A stretch of DNA of 64,000 nt from Micromonospora pisi (lineage in GTDB: Bacteria; Actinomycetota; Actinomycetes; Mycobacteriales; Micromonosporaceae), in NCBI RefSeq assembly GCF_003633685.1, contig NZ_RBKT01000001.1:8060001-8124000 (forward strand). Direction: 5' to 3'. The notes beneath the pieces were generated by a model, which was not told the origin of the DNA, made no database searches, and saw nothing but the letters and a program-made list of their open reading frames with translations. Position numbers and translations under genes: made by a program. This document shows, piece after piece, positions 27,328 to 35,822 of the stretch; position 1 is the first letter of the stretch; every line of letters starts with the position of its first letter.

Positions 27328-27379
27328 TAAGGAAGGGCCCCTTGTTATCGCTTTCTGTATAACAAGGGGCCCTTCCTAA
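27328..27379. repeat. 52-bp palindromic element, copy 1 (3' of mshC)
   Basis: Arms TAAGGAAGGGCCCCTTGTTA and its complement surround a short loop containing CGCTTTCTG, giving a stem of about 20 bp. It begins 4 bases after the mshC stop and can fold as a strong bidirectional terminator. The inverted second copy is at 28419-28470. Confidence 0.9.
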
Positions 27380-27425
27380 CCCTGCGGGCGCCGCACGGCT
27401 CGTGGCGGCCTGGAGCTGATCGGGG

Positions 27426-28217
27426 TCAGCCGAGGACCAGGCCCGGGTCGGGATCGGCCTCCGGTGTCGGGCCGGGGATGCGGTACTCCTCGGTGAGCGT
27501 GGTCATCGGTCCCGGCCAGGTCGCCTGGGCCACCTCGATCGGCTTGTGCCGGTCGTCGTACGCGACGTGCAGCAGGTGCAGCACCGGGGTGTCCGGACGG
27601 ATCTGGAGGATCTCGGCCTCCTCCCGGCTGGGCTGGCGGGCACTGATCGTGTCGGTCGCGGACCGGTAACCGCGGCCGATCGCCTCCTCCGCCTCCTGGT
27701 AGAGCGGGCGGCCGAACGCCTCCATCCGTTCCAGGCTGGTGCCGGCGGCGTCGGCGACCCGGAACCAGGAGGCACCCACCTCGACCGGTACCTCTTCGGT
27801 ACGGACCAGATGCCGCCGTACCACCAGTTCGGTCCCGTCGCTCACCCCGAAGGCGTCGGCCACCTCCGGCGGCGCCGGTGCCCGGCCGACCTGGATCAGG
27901 TGCTGGCGGTACCGGGCGGCGAGGTCGGCGTGGTAGCCCCGGTGGCCGCCGTAGCGTCCCCGGGAGAGTCGGTTGAGCCGTCGACGGGTGCCGCGTACGT
28001 AGGTGCCGGAGCCGGGCTTGGTGATCAGTACGCCCTCGACCCGGAGCTGGTCGATCGCCCGTTGCACGGTCTGCTTGGCCACGCCGAACATCTCCGCGAT
28101 GCCCGGGATCGAGGGGAGTCGTTCGCCGGCCGCCCAGTCGCCCTGGCGGATCCGGGCGCGTAACTGCTCGGCGATCTGCCGGTGCGGGAACTCGGCGGCC
28201 CCCGGGTTGATCTGCAC
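27426..28217 (-). CDS. GntR-family regulator with UTRA domain (HutC subfamily)
   Basis: A 263-residue regulator. The N-terminal winged helix (residues 8-75: HRQIAEQLRARIRQGDW, FGVAKQTVQRAIDQL, GVLITKPGSGTYVRG) is followed by a UTRA ligand-binding domain from about 100 (VADAFGVSDGTELVVRRHLV to EILQIRPDTPVLHLLHVAYD), which usually senses a small metabolite. The GTG has GGAGGACGG upstream. It is a single gene between two inverted 52-bp palindromes, with a palindromic site upstream. Ligand unknown. Confidence 0.92.
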   Translation of the reverse strand: MQINPGAAEFPHRQIAEQLRARIRQGDWAAGERLPSIPGIAEMFGVAKQTVQRAIDQLRVEGVLITKPGSGTYVRGTRRRLNRLSRGRYGGHRGYHADLAARYRQHLIQVGRAPAPPEVADAFGVSDGTELVVRRHLVRTEEVPVEVGASWFRVADAAGTSLERMEAFGRPLYQEAEEAIGRGYRSATDTISARQPSREEAEILQIRPDTPVLHLLHVAYDDRHKPIEVAQATWPGPMTTLTEEYRIPGPTPEADPDPGLVLG

Positions 28218-28293
28218 CTACCGTCCTCCGTTTCGTGGTCCCTGCCCCCGTGCGGCGACGCCAGCCGGTGACGCCACGCGGTGAGCAGAACAA

Positions 28294-28305
28294 CTAGGTT
28301 CCTAG
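28294..28305. promoter_or_regulatory. candidate GntR operator
   Basis: CTAGGTTCCTAG is a perfect 5-2-5 palindrome 77 bases upstream of the GntR start, in otherwise unremarkable DNA. From memory, AACTAGGTTCCTAG-type sites occur before other actinobacterial GntR genes. Autoregulation is inferred. Confidence 0.45.
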
Positions 28306-28418
28306 GATGCCGTACGGGGAGTGGCCCGGCTCGCCACGACACGCCGAGAGCCCTCCGCGAAAGATGTACGCGTTCCCCCCCCCGTCCATGCGCCGGCGGC
28401 GGGCGGCGGGCACGAGCG

Positions 28419-28470
28419 TTAGGAAGGGCCCCTTCCTATACCGAAAGCGATAACAAGGGGCCCTTCCTTA
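28419..28470. repeat. 52-bp palindromic element, copy 2 (inverted)
   Basis: The reverse complement of this stretch matches copy 1 except for a few bases near the loop (TCGG for TCTG, and GG for AC in one arm). It ends 10 bases after the stop of the leftward methyltransferase, so it can terminate that transcript. Together the copies bracket the GntR gene. Confidence 0.9.
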
Positions 28471-28480
28471 CTCCCAATCC

Positions 28481-29506
28481 TCAGGACGATGGGGGTTTAC
28501 GGGCGAGGACCGCGCCGTTGGCGCCGGGGGCGGTGAAGGCCACCGTGCGGATGTCGGTGAAGCCGGCCCGGTGCAGCCACCGGCGGTACTCGGCGCCTGA
28601 GTAGTTCCGGCCGCCCTCGGTTTCGACCAGCATGTTCATTCCCATCAGGGCGGCCTCTGGTGGGCCGGAACGGTCGTCGTCGAGCAGTAGCTCGGAGATG
28701 ATGATCGTGCCGCCGGGGGAGAGGGCGGCAAAGCACTTGCCCAGGATCAGTTCGTTCGTCGGTTCGTCCCAGTCGTGCAGGATCATGCTCAGCAGGACGG
28801 TGTCGTGTCCGTCGGGCAGGGTGGGGTCGGCGAGGAAGTTGCCGCTGATGGTCTCCACCGTGCCGGTCAGTTCGGCTGCGGCGATCTTCGCGTCGGCCTG
28901 GGCACAGACGTGCGGCAGGTCGAGCACGGTCGCCCGTAGGCCCGGGTTACGCCGGCAGAGTTCGATCGAGAAGGCGCCGGCACCGCCGCCGACGTCGAGC
29001 AGCCGGCGCTGCCCGCTGAGGTCGTACGCGTCAGCCAGGGCGCGGGCGGTGAAGATCGAGGTTGAGTACATCGCCTCCCAGAACAGGGCGAGCATCTCCG
29101 GGTCGTCGTCGCCGAAGACGGTCTCCTTGGCCTGCGGGTCCCAGGTGAGTGGCTTGTCCGTACGCAGTGCCTCACCGATCCGGTGCCAGGGCAGGTAGGT
29201 GCGCTCGTCGCAGTAGCGCACCTGCCCGCCGAAGTAGTACGGCTTCCCGGCCACGAGGAACTCCTCGGCGAGCGCGGAGTTGCGGTAACCCTCGTCGGTC
29301 CGCTCCAGCAGCCCGAGTGACGCGCAGGCGGCCAGGAGCAGGTCGGCGGGGCGCTCGGCGAGGCCGAACTCGGTGGTCGCGGTCTGCACCGTGAGCACCT
29401 GTCCACCGGCGATCCGGGTGAACAGGCCGAGTTCGACCGCCGCCGCGAAGGTCTTGAAGCTCCAGAAACCGGTCACGAGCCCCATAAGCGGGGTAGGGGT
29501 GATCAT
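28481..29506 (-). CDS. SAM-dependent O-methyltransferase (acetylserotonin/hydroxyneurosporene type)
   Basis: A 341-residue methyltransferase with an N-terminal dimerisation winged helix (TGFWSFKTFAAAVELGLFTR) and a class I methyltransferase domain. SAM-binding residues are in LLDVGGGAGAFSIELCRRNP (about 171-190) and the acidic end of the second strand in VLDLPHVC. ILHDWDEPTNELIL supplies the usual His-Asp pair of plant-type O-methyltransferases, and IIISELLLDDD follows. No biosynthetic cluster surrounds it, so the acceptor is unknown. The ATG at 29506 fits the family. Confidence 0.9.
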   Translation of the reverse strand: MITPTPLMGLVTGFWSFKTFAAAVELGLFTRIAGGQVLTVQTATTEFGLAERPADLLLAACASLGLLERTDEGYRNSALAEEFLVAGKPYYFGGQVRYCDERTYLPWHRIGEALRTDKPLTWDPQAKETVFGDDDPEMLALFWEAMYSTSIFTARALADAYDLSGQRRLLDVGGGAGAFSIELCRRNPGLRATVLDLPHVCAQADAKIAAAELTGTVETISGNFLADPTLPDGHDTVLLSMILHDWDEPTNELILGKCFAALSPGGTIIISELLLDDDRSGPPEAALMGMNMLVETEGGRNYSGAEYRRWLHRAGFTDIRTVAFTAPGANGAVLARKPPSS

Positions 29507-29580
29507 CCAGACATGCGATCACCTGGATGGAGCGGGTACGTGAATCTGTCAGTTATCCGACATGTGCCGGTGCGGTACGG

Positions 29581-30450
29581 TCACCAGGAGCCGGCGGTCG
29601 GACCTGCCGAACCGCCCCGCCGACGCAGGTACTTCTCGAACTCCTGCGCGATCTCGTCACCGGTCAGCGGTTGGATGCCCGCGTCGCCGACCCGCTCCTC
29701 CAACTCCCGGACGTAGTCGCCGAGTTCGGTGTCCTGCTCGGCCGCGGCGCGTACCCGCTGTTCCCACTCGGCCGCCTCCTCCGCCAGGTCGGCCATGGGC
29801 ACCGGCAGGTCGAGCACTTCCTCGACCCGGTGCAGCAGCGCCAGGGTGGCCTTGGGGCAGGGCGGGTTGTTCGCGTAGTGCGGCACGTGCACCCAGAACG
29901 AGACCGCGTCCACCTCGGCCCGGCTGCAGGCGTCGTGCAGCACACCGACGATGCCGGTTGGTCCGTCGTACCGGGTCGGGGTGAGCTGGTAGCGCTCCGC
30001 CGCGTCCTTGTCCGACGCGCTGCCGCTGATCGGCAGCGGCCGGGTGTACGGGACGTCGGCGAGCAGCGCGCCGAGCAGCACGATCCGGTTGACCTCCAGG
30101 CTGTGGCAGAGCTCCAGCACCTGCTCGCAGAAGGTCCGCCAGCGCATGCTCGGCTCGATCCCCCGGATCAGCACCACGTCGCGGTCGGTCCCCTCGGGGC
30201 TGGCCACCATGAACTTGGTGGTCGGCCACTCGACCCGGCGGGTCTCGCCGTCGGCCATCGTGATCGTCGGCCGGCTCACCTGGAAGTCGTAGAAGTCCTC
30301 CGGGTCCAGTTCAGCGACCTCGCGGGCCTGCCAGACCTGCTCCAGGTGCTCCACCGCCGCGGTCGAGGCGTCAGCGGCGTCGTTCCAGCCCTCGAATGCC
30401 GCGATGGCCACCGGCGAACGCAGCGTGGGCAGGCCGTCGAACTCCGTCAC
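29581..30450 (-). CDS. PAC2 family protein
   Basis: A 289-residue protein of the PAC2 family, related to proteasome assembly chaperone 2. Landmarks are VAIAAFEGWNDAADASTAAV, IRGIEPSMRWRTFCEQVLEL, IVLLGALLADVPYTRPLPI and VSFWVHVPHYANNPPCPKAT. The last ~70 residues are an acidic helical extension. The GTG overlaps the stop of a short upstream reading frame (GTGA). Its place between mshC and metH is conserved in actinobacteria from memory. A chaperone role has been proposed for the family but not shown here. Confidence 0.92.
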   Translation of the reverse strand: MTEFDGLPTLRSPVAIAAFEGWNDAADASTAAVEHLEQVWQAREVAELDPEDFYDFQVSRPTITMADGETRRVEWPTTKFMVASPEGTDRDVVLIRGIEPSMRWRTFCEQVLELCHSLEVNRIVLLGALLADVPYTRPLPISGSASDKDAAERYQLTPTRYDGPTGIVGVLHDACSRAEVDAVSFWVHVPHYANNPPCPKATLALLHRVEEVLDLPVPMADLAEEAAEWEQRVRAAAEQDTELGDYVRELEERVGDAGIQPLTGDEIAQEFEKYLRRRGGSAGPTAGSW

Positions 30451-30575
30451 GCCCGCACCTCGCCGTCACCGTCACCGCACCGCGCGGTGTCGAGCCCGAT
30501 CACGCTGAACCGGTTGATGCTGAGTCCGGTCGTCTCCGCGCCGTGCCCGGTGGCGCTGTCCCTGATGTCCCTCAC
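30447..30575 (-). CDS. possible 42-residue peptide coupled to PAC2
   Basis: GTG at 30575 opens a frame (VRDIRDSATGHGAETTGLSI at the start, GEVRA at the end) whose TGA overlaps the PAC2 GTG in the arrangement GTGA. The overlap is the main support. The upstream AGG is a poor ribosome site and no family is recognised. It could be a leader peptide or chance. Confidence 0.3.
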   Translation of the reverse strand: MRDIRDSATGHGAETTGLSINRFSVIGLDTARCGDGDGEVRA

Positions 30576-30813
30576 GTCCGTCAGCCTACGTCTCTGCTCG
30601 AGATCGGGCCCGCCGGCCGCGCCGACGTCCCGCGCTCAGCCGCCCGTCGCGACCTGCGGTCCGACCCGCCTCGGGCTGGACCGGGTCCGCCGGGCCGGAT
30701 CACACCAGGTCGGACACGGCGGTACGGACGGTACGAACGCGACGCGGATCACACTATCCGGGAGTGTGGGCTGTGCAACCGTCGTTCGGCCCGCCGCGCA
30801 TTAGCCTGGATGG

Positions 30814-33800
30814 GTGCCTCAGTCGCTGCTCGAAGCCCTCGCCACCCGGATCCTCGTCGCCGACGGGGCGATGGGGACGATGCTGCAGGCCGCCGACCTG
30901 AGCCTGGACGACTTCGAGGGCTACGAGGGGTGCAACGAGGTCCTGAACGTCAGCCGGCCCGAGGTGGTCCGGTCGGTGCACGACGCCTACTTCGCGGCCG
31001 GTGCCGACTGTGTCGAGACCAACACCTTCGGCACCAACCTCGGCAACCTCGGTGAGTACGACATCCAGCACCGGATTCTGGAGTTGGCGCAGGCGGGGGC
31101 AAGGATCGCCCGGGAGTCCGCGGACCAGTGGGCGACGCCGGAGAAGCCGCGGTTCGTGCTCGGCTCGATCGGCCCCGGCACCAAGCTTCCGACCCTCGGC
31201 CACAGCCGGTACGACGCGTTGCGGCAGGCGTACCTGGAGAACGCCACCGGGCTGCTGACCGGCGGGGTCGACGCGTTGATCATCGAGACCTGTCAGGACC
31301 TGCTCCAGGTCAAGTCCGCTGTGGTCGGCGCCCGGCGGGCGATGGCCGAGGCGGGCCGTACGGTGCCGTTGATCTGCCACGTCACGGTCGAGACCACCGG
31401 GACCATGCTGCTCGGCAGCGAGATCGGTGCCGCTCTGACCGCGCTCGAACCGCTCGGCATCGACCTGATCGGGCTCAACTGCGCCACCGGGCCGGCGGAG
31501 ATGAGCGAGCACCTGCGCTACCTCTCCCAGCACGCCCGGGTGCCGTTGTCGGTGATGCCGAACGCCGGGCTGCCGCAGCTCACCGCCGATGGTGCGTACT
31601 ACCCGCTGACCCCGGACGAGTTGGCGCAGGCGCTGGAGCGGTTCGTCGCCGAGTACGGCGTCGCCCTCGTCGGCGGCTGCTGCGGCACCACCCCCGAGCA
31701 CATCCGCAAGGTCGCCGAACGGCTCGGCGACGCCGCTCCGGTGTCGCGGGAGCCGAGCCCGGAGGCCGGCGTCGCCTCGATCTACCACCACGTGCCGTTC
31801 GCCCAGGACGCCAGCGTGCTGATGGTGGGGGAGCGGACCAACGCCAACGGCTCGAAGGCGTTCCGCGAGGCGATGCTCGCCGGTGACTGGCAGGCCTGCG
31901 TGGAGATCGCCCGCAGCCAGGCCCGCGACGGGTCGCACCTGCTCGACCTCTGCGTCGACTACGTGGGCCGCGACGGCGCGGAGGACATGCGTCAGCTCGC
32001 CAGCCGCTTCGCCACCGCCTCCACTTTGCCGATCATGCTCGACTCGACCGAGCCGCAGGTGATCGAGGCCGGGCTGGAGATGCTCGGTGGCCGGTGCGTG
32101 GTGAACTCGGTGAACTTCGAGGACGGCGACGGCCCCGAGTCGCGATACGCCCGGATCATGCCGATCGTCAAGGAACACGGTGCCGCGGTGGTCGCGCTCA
32201 CCATCGACGAGGAGGGCCAGGCCCGGACCGCCGAGTGGAAGGTGCGGGTCGCGTCCCGGCTGATCGACGACCTCACCGGCCGCTGGGGACTGAACGTCGG
32301 CGACATCATGGTCGACGCGCTCACCTTCCCGATCGCCACCGGGCAGGAGGAGACCCGCCGCGACGGTATCGAGACCATCAACGCGATCCGGGAGATCGCC
32401 GCCCGCTACCCCGGGGTCAACTTCACCCTGGGCGTCTCGAACGTTTCCTTCGGACTCAACCCGGCTGCCCGTCAGGTGCTCAACTCGGTTTTCCTGCACG
32501 AGTGCGTGCAGGCCGGCCTGACCAGCGCCATCGTTCACGCCAGCAAGATCCTGCCGATGGCGAAGATCCCTGAGGAGCAGCGCCGGGTCGCGCTCGACCT
32601 GGTCTACGACCGGCGCCGACCGGCCACCGAGGACCAGCCGGCGTACGACCCCGTGCAGCGCTTCATCGAGATCTTCGAAGGTGTCGACGCCGCCTCGGCC
32701 CGCGCCACCCGGGCCGAGGAACTTGCCGGGCTGCCGCTCGGTGAGCGGCTCAAGCGCCGGATCGTCGACGGTGAACGCAAGGGCCTCGAGGCCGACCTGG
32801 ACGAGGCGCTGACCGAGCGCCCCGCCCTCGAGATCATCAACGACACCCTGCTCGACGGGATGAAGGTCGTCGGCGAACTCTTCGGCTCCGGCCAGATGCA
32901 GTTGCCGTTCGTGCTCCAGTCGGCCGAGGTGATGAAGACCGCGGTGGCCTACCTGGAACCGCACATGGAGAAGGCCGACGACGGCGGTAAGGGCCGGATC
33001 GTGCTCGCCACGGTCAAGGGCGACGTGCACGACATCGGCAAGAACCTGGTCGACATCATCCTGTCCAACAACGGCTACGACGTCGTCAACATCGGCATCA
33101 AACAGCCGATCACGGCGATCCTCGACGCCGCCGAGCAACACAAGGCCGACGCCATCGGCATGTCCGGCCTGCTGGTCAAGAGCACCGTCATCATGAAGGA
33201 GAACCTCCAGGAGATGGCGGCGCGCGGGGTCGCGCAGCGGTGGCCGGTGCTGCTCGGCGGGGCCGCGCTGACCCGGGCCTACGTCGAGGACGACCTTCGT
33301 TCGACGTACGAGGGGCAGGTTCACTATGCCCGCGACGCGTTCGAGGGCCTGTCCCTGATGGATCGGGTGATGGTGGCCAAGCGTGGCGGCGCGGCCGTGG
33401 TGGACCCGGAGCGGGAAGCGGCCCTGGCGGCCCGGAGGGCACGCCGCGAGCGGCAGCGGGCGATGGTCACCGACTCGCTGCCGGACATCTTCGACGCCTC
33501 GGTTCGCTCCGACGTCGCCACCGATGTCGAGGTGCCGAAGCCGCCGTTCTTCGGCACCCGTGTGATCAAGGGGGTGCCGCTGGCCGACTACTCGGCGCTG
33601 CTCGACGAGCGGGCCACCTTCGTCGGCCAGTGGGGACTGCGTGGTGCCCGGGGCGGCAACGGACCGTCGTACGAGGAACTGGTCGAGACCGAGGGACGGC
33701 CGAGGCTGCGCTACTGGCTGGACCGGCTGATCGCCGACAAGGTCCTCGAGGCGGCCGTGGTGTACGGCTACTTCCCGGCGTACTCCGAGGGCAACGACCT

Positions 33801-34344
33801 GGTGGTGCTGGACGAGAACGGCCACACCGAACGGGCCCGGTTCACTTTCCCGAGGCAGCGGCAGGAGCGGCGGCTCTGCCTGGCTGACTTCTTCAAGCCC
33901 AAGGGCCAGGAGCTGGACGTGGTGGCGCTGCAACTGGTCACCGTCGGCCAGCCGATCAGCGAGTACACCGCGAAGATGTTCGCCCGTAACGAGTACCGGG
34001 ACTACCTCGAGGTGCACGGCCTCTCCGTACAGCTCACCGAGGCGCTCGCCGAATACTGGCACCGTCGCGTCCGCAGCGAGCTGGTCCTGCCCGCCGGCGG
34101 TACGGTCGGCAGCTCCGACCCGACGGATCTGGCCGGCCTGCTGCACAACGACTACCGGGGCTGCCGGTACGCGCTCGGCTACACCGCCTGCCCCGACCTG
34201 GAGGACCGGGCGAAGATAGTCGACCTGCTCGAAGCCGACCGGATCGGCGTACGCCTCTCCGAGGAGTTCCAGCTTGAACCGGAGCAGGCCACCGACGCCA
34301 TCGTCGTCCACCACCCCGACGCCAACTACTTCAACGCCAAGTAG
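30814..34344 (+). CDS. metH: cobalamin-dependent methionine synthase
   Basis: A 1,176-residue enzyme that methylates homocysteine using methyltetrahydrofolate and B12. Homocysteine domain: zinc Cys at C223 (LNCATGP) and C289/C290 (GGCCGTT). Pterin domain: VMVGERTNANGSKAF onward (about 330). B12 cap and binding domain: DVHDIG with cofactor-ligating H739. Activation domain: RYALGYTACPD (about 1118-1128) for SAM. All modules are intact and the length is normal. The GTG follows a weak site. The upstream 238 bases show no obvious cobalamin riboswitch. Its last codons form one copy of a direct repeat (34330-34348) used as an integration site, and the insertion left the protein end unchanged. Confidence 0.97.
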   Translation: MPQSLLEALATRILVADGAMGTMLQAADLSLDDFEGYEGCNEVLNVSRPEVVRSVHDAYFAAGADCVETNTFGTNLGNLGEYDIQHRILELAQAGARIARESADQWATPEKPRFVLGSIGPGTKLPTLGHSRYDALRQAYLENATGLLTGGVDALIIETCQDLLQVKSAVVGARRAMAEAGRTVPLICHVTVETTGTMLLGSEIGAALTALEPLGIDLIGLNCATGPAEMSEHLRYLSQHARVPLSVMPNAGLPQLTADGAYYPLTPDELAQALERFVAEYGVALVGGCCGTTPEHIRKVAERLGDAAPVSREPSPEAGVASIYHHVPFAQDASVLMVGERTNANGSKAFREAMLAGDWQACVEIARSQARDGSHLLDLCVDYVGRDGAEDMRQLASRFATASTLPIMLDSTEPQVIEAGLEMLGGRCVVNSVNFEDGDGPESRYARIMPIVKEHGAAVVALTIDEEGQARTAEWKVRVASRLIDDLTGRWGLNVGDIMVDALTFPIATGQEETRRDGIETINAIREIAARYPGVNFTLGVSNVSFGLNPAARQVLNSVFLHECVQAGLTSAIVHASKILPMAKIPEEQRRVALDLVYDRRRPATEDQPAYDPVQRFIEIFEGVDAASARATRAEELAGLPLGERLKRRIVDGERKGLEADLDEALTERPALEIINDTLLDGMKVVGELFGSGQMQLPFVLQSAEVMKTAVAYLEPHMEKADDGGKGRIVLATVKGDVHDIGKNLVDIILSNNGYDVVNIGIKQPITAILDAAEQHKADAIGMSGLLVKSTVIMKENLQEMAARGVAQRWPVLLGGAALTRAYVEDDLRSTYEGQVHYARDAFEGLSLMDRVMVAKRGGAAVVDPEREAALAARRARRERQRAMVTDSLPDIFDASVRSDVATDVEVPKPPFFGTRVIKGVPLADYSALLDERATFVGQWGLRGARGGNGPSYEELVETEGRPRLRYWLDRLIADKVLEAAVVYGYFPAYSEGNDLVVLDENGHTERARFTFPRQRQERRLCLADFFKPKGQELDVVALQLVTVGQPISEYTAKMFARNEYRDYLEVHGLSVQLTEALAEYWHRRVRSELVLPAGGTVGSSDPTDLAGLLHNDYRGCRYALGYTACPDLEDRAKIVDLLEADRIGVRLSEEFQLEPEQATDAIVVHHPDANYFNAK

Positions 34345-34370
34345 TCGACACACACGCCCTGACCTGCACC
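34330..34370 (+). mobile_element. left attachment-like repeat at the metH 3' end
   Basis: TTCAACGCCAAGTAGTCGA (34330-34348) includes the last metH codons and stop. After 10 unlike bases comes CTGACCTGCACC. The same 19-mer, 10-base gap and 11 of 12 following bases recur at 36829-36869. Such paired repeats at a gene's 3' end are the mark of site-specific integration. Confidence 0.75.
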
Positions 34371-34401
34371 GGAAGGCCGTTCACCGCCCCGCAAAGCATG
34401 A

Positions 34402-34509
34402 TCAGGCCGTATCCAGGCCGTCACTGGCGCCGTGGTCGTTGCCGAACGCGTCGTTGATGGCGCGGCGGGTGCTGTGCTCCTAGTAGTCCCCAAGTTCCGC
34501 ACAGGTCGC
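34402..34509 (-). pseudogene. probable C-terminal remnant of a tyrosine integrase
   Basis: Read leftward, the frame gives EHSTRRAINDAFGNDHG and ends TALD-like as GLDTA before the stop at 34402. This resembles the tail of actinobacterial tyrosine recombinases. An in-frame TAG (34480-34482) sits directly before the Glu, and no catalytic domain can be found upstream, so the gene is broken or gone. Position just inside the left repeat is where an integrase gene normally ends. The match rests on a short tail only. Confidence 0.3.
34403..34422 (+). repeat. doubled CAGGCCGT repeat, left copy
   Basis: CAGGCCGTATCCAGGCCGTC holds two direct CAGGCCGT units 11 bases apart. It differs by one base from 36703-36722, in the same orientation. 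Both lie just inside the att-like repeats, which suits arm-type integrase or excisionase sites. Confidence 0.65.
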
Positions 34510-35339
34510 GGGCGGGGCGGTTGCGACGTCGAGCGAGACCAACCACGTTGAGTGGTGGACGCCCGAGATGGTTGCCGAGGGCATGGACCCCGCCTAGGCG
34601 GTTCGCGTGCTCGACGCGCACCGGGAGGACGCACCTGCGGTACGCACGCGTGACGGCGTCTTCCTTCTTACCGGGATTGCTCCCCTGCGGACTGACCGCT
34701 CCCACACCAGCGCTGCACGACAGCCGGCCGGCTGCCAGCGATGCTGTGAGAACTTTCTGTACGTCTTCAAGGCGGCCCGCAACGGGCCGCACGCGCCGCC
34801 GCCAAGGCGCGCAGCCTGCACTCCGTTGCCGCTCCGTTCCGGCCACGGAGAACGCCCGGCGGCTGGCGCGGAACAGCGGGTAGCCCGGGGGCCGCCGCAG
34901 ACGGTAGCGGCGAGGGTGGTTGAGGTCGGTGGGCCGGCAGCCGGCCGGGCCGCGTCCGAGGGGCGCGGCGCAGGGAAGGGCACGCCTGGTCCGCGCGGCA
35001 GGTTGCGGCCGTCGGGGTCGGGGTTGGCGGCGCGAGTGTGCCGGGCCGCCCTCCAAGCTCAAGGGCGCTACGCGTCGCAGGCGACGGCCCTGCGGGCCGC
35101 CCTTGACCTTGGAGCCTCTGCGGCCCTCGGGCAGGAGTCGTGGGCAGGCCAATGGCCTGCCCTTGCAAGAGGCGCGCCGCCAACCCCGCCCCCGACTCGT
35201 CGCCGGTCACTCCGGTGGCGTCAAGGTCCGCTTGACGTAGCGGACCGTGGGCGGCCTGCTCCTCAGGAGGGCGGGGGTCGAGGGCAGACGGGACGGCTAG
35301 CTCGGCTGATGGCTGACGGTCGGAGGAGCATCGGGAGGC
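34510..35339. other. non-coding GC-rich block with large inverted repeats
   Basis: No reading frame here has a start signal, domain or plausible composition. It does contain strong symmetry. A 17-bp inverted repeat with one mismatch pairs 35051-35067 with 35098-35114, and its 30-base loop contains CGTCGC-AG-GCGACG. A perfect 9-bp hairpin, GGGCAGGCC/GGCCTGCCC, is at 35142-35162. It may be a structured RNA, a transfer or replication origin of the element, or decayed DNA. Confidence 0.55.
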
Positions 35340-35627
35340 TTAAGTCTCTTCTCGCTGCCGCCGTTCGAGATCCCGGAGCCTCGCGCGATCGCGGTAGCAG
35401 ATCTCGTCCTGGCGATGCATCGCCTCGACCAGGGCACTGATGCCGGTGCTACGCCCGAAGCATTCTGCGTGGACGAGCCGGAGTGGGTTGGTCCGAAGGT
35501 CGTACACGTACGGCACCCACCGAGCCGGGCTCCACTCGGAACCGCTGCCCGGTCTGCAGTCCTGGCTTACTGCGGGTCCGTCGGGGTCGATCGGGTTGCC
35601 GCACTCGGGGCATATGAGCGACGACAT
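35340..35627 (-). CDS. small Cys-containing protein of the integrated element
   Basis: A 95-residue protein starting at ATG 35627: MSSLICPECGNPIDPDGPAV supplies a CxxC pair, and a later Cys (HAECFGR) and Cys (QDEICYRD) could complete a zinc site. The second half is Arg-rich (RDRARLRDLERRQREET), perhaps for nucleic-acid binding. I recognise no family. It is one of only two credible genes inside the att-like repeats. A frame extension upstream to 35714 lacks a ribosome site. Confidence 0.55.
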   Translation of the reverse strand: MSSLICPECGNPIDPDGPAVSQDCRPGSGSEWSPARWVPYVYDLRTNPLRLVHAECFGRSTGISALVEAMHRQDEICYRDRARLRDLERRQREET

Positions 35628-35822
35628 TCGAACAGTATGGGCTCTGGGACGTGCCCGATGCGTGCCCGATCCAGTGGTCAACACCGGCCAACAGTGGCAT
35701 GTCGACAGCCTCACCCCGGACGCTCCGTGGCTACCTACCGGCTGGCACGGCTACTCAGGGTGTAGATCAACCCGATTCCCAAGCTGACAGTGAGACTGAG
35801 ATCAACTCGCCCTGTCGCGTGG

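Noticed and set aside
30576-30813. Possible cobalamin riboswitch upstream of metH
   Set aside because: No B12-box-like stretch or multi-stem arrangement could be found in the 238-base leader.
30754-34353. 1,199-codon open frame on the strand opposite metH
   Set aside because: It is an antisense shadow made by high GC at third positions; the plus strand encodes an intact MetH with all domains.
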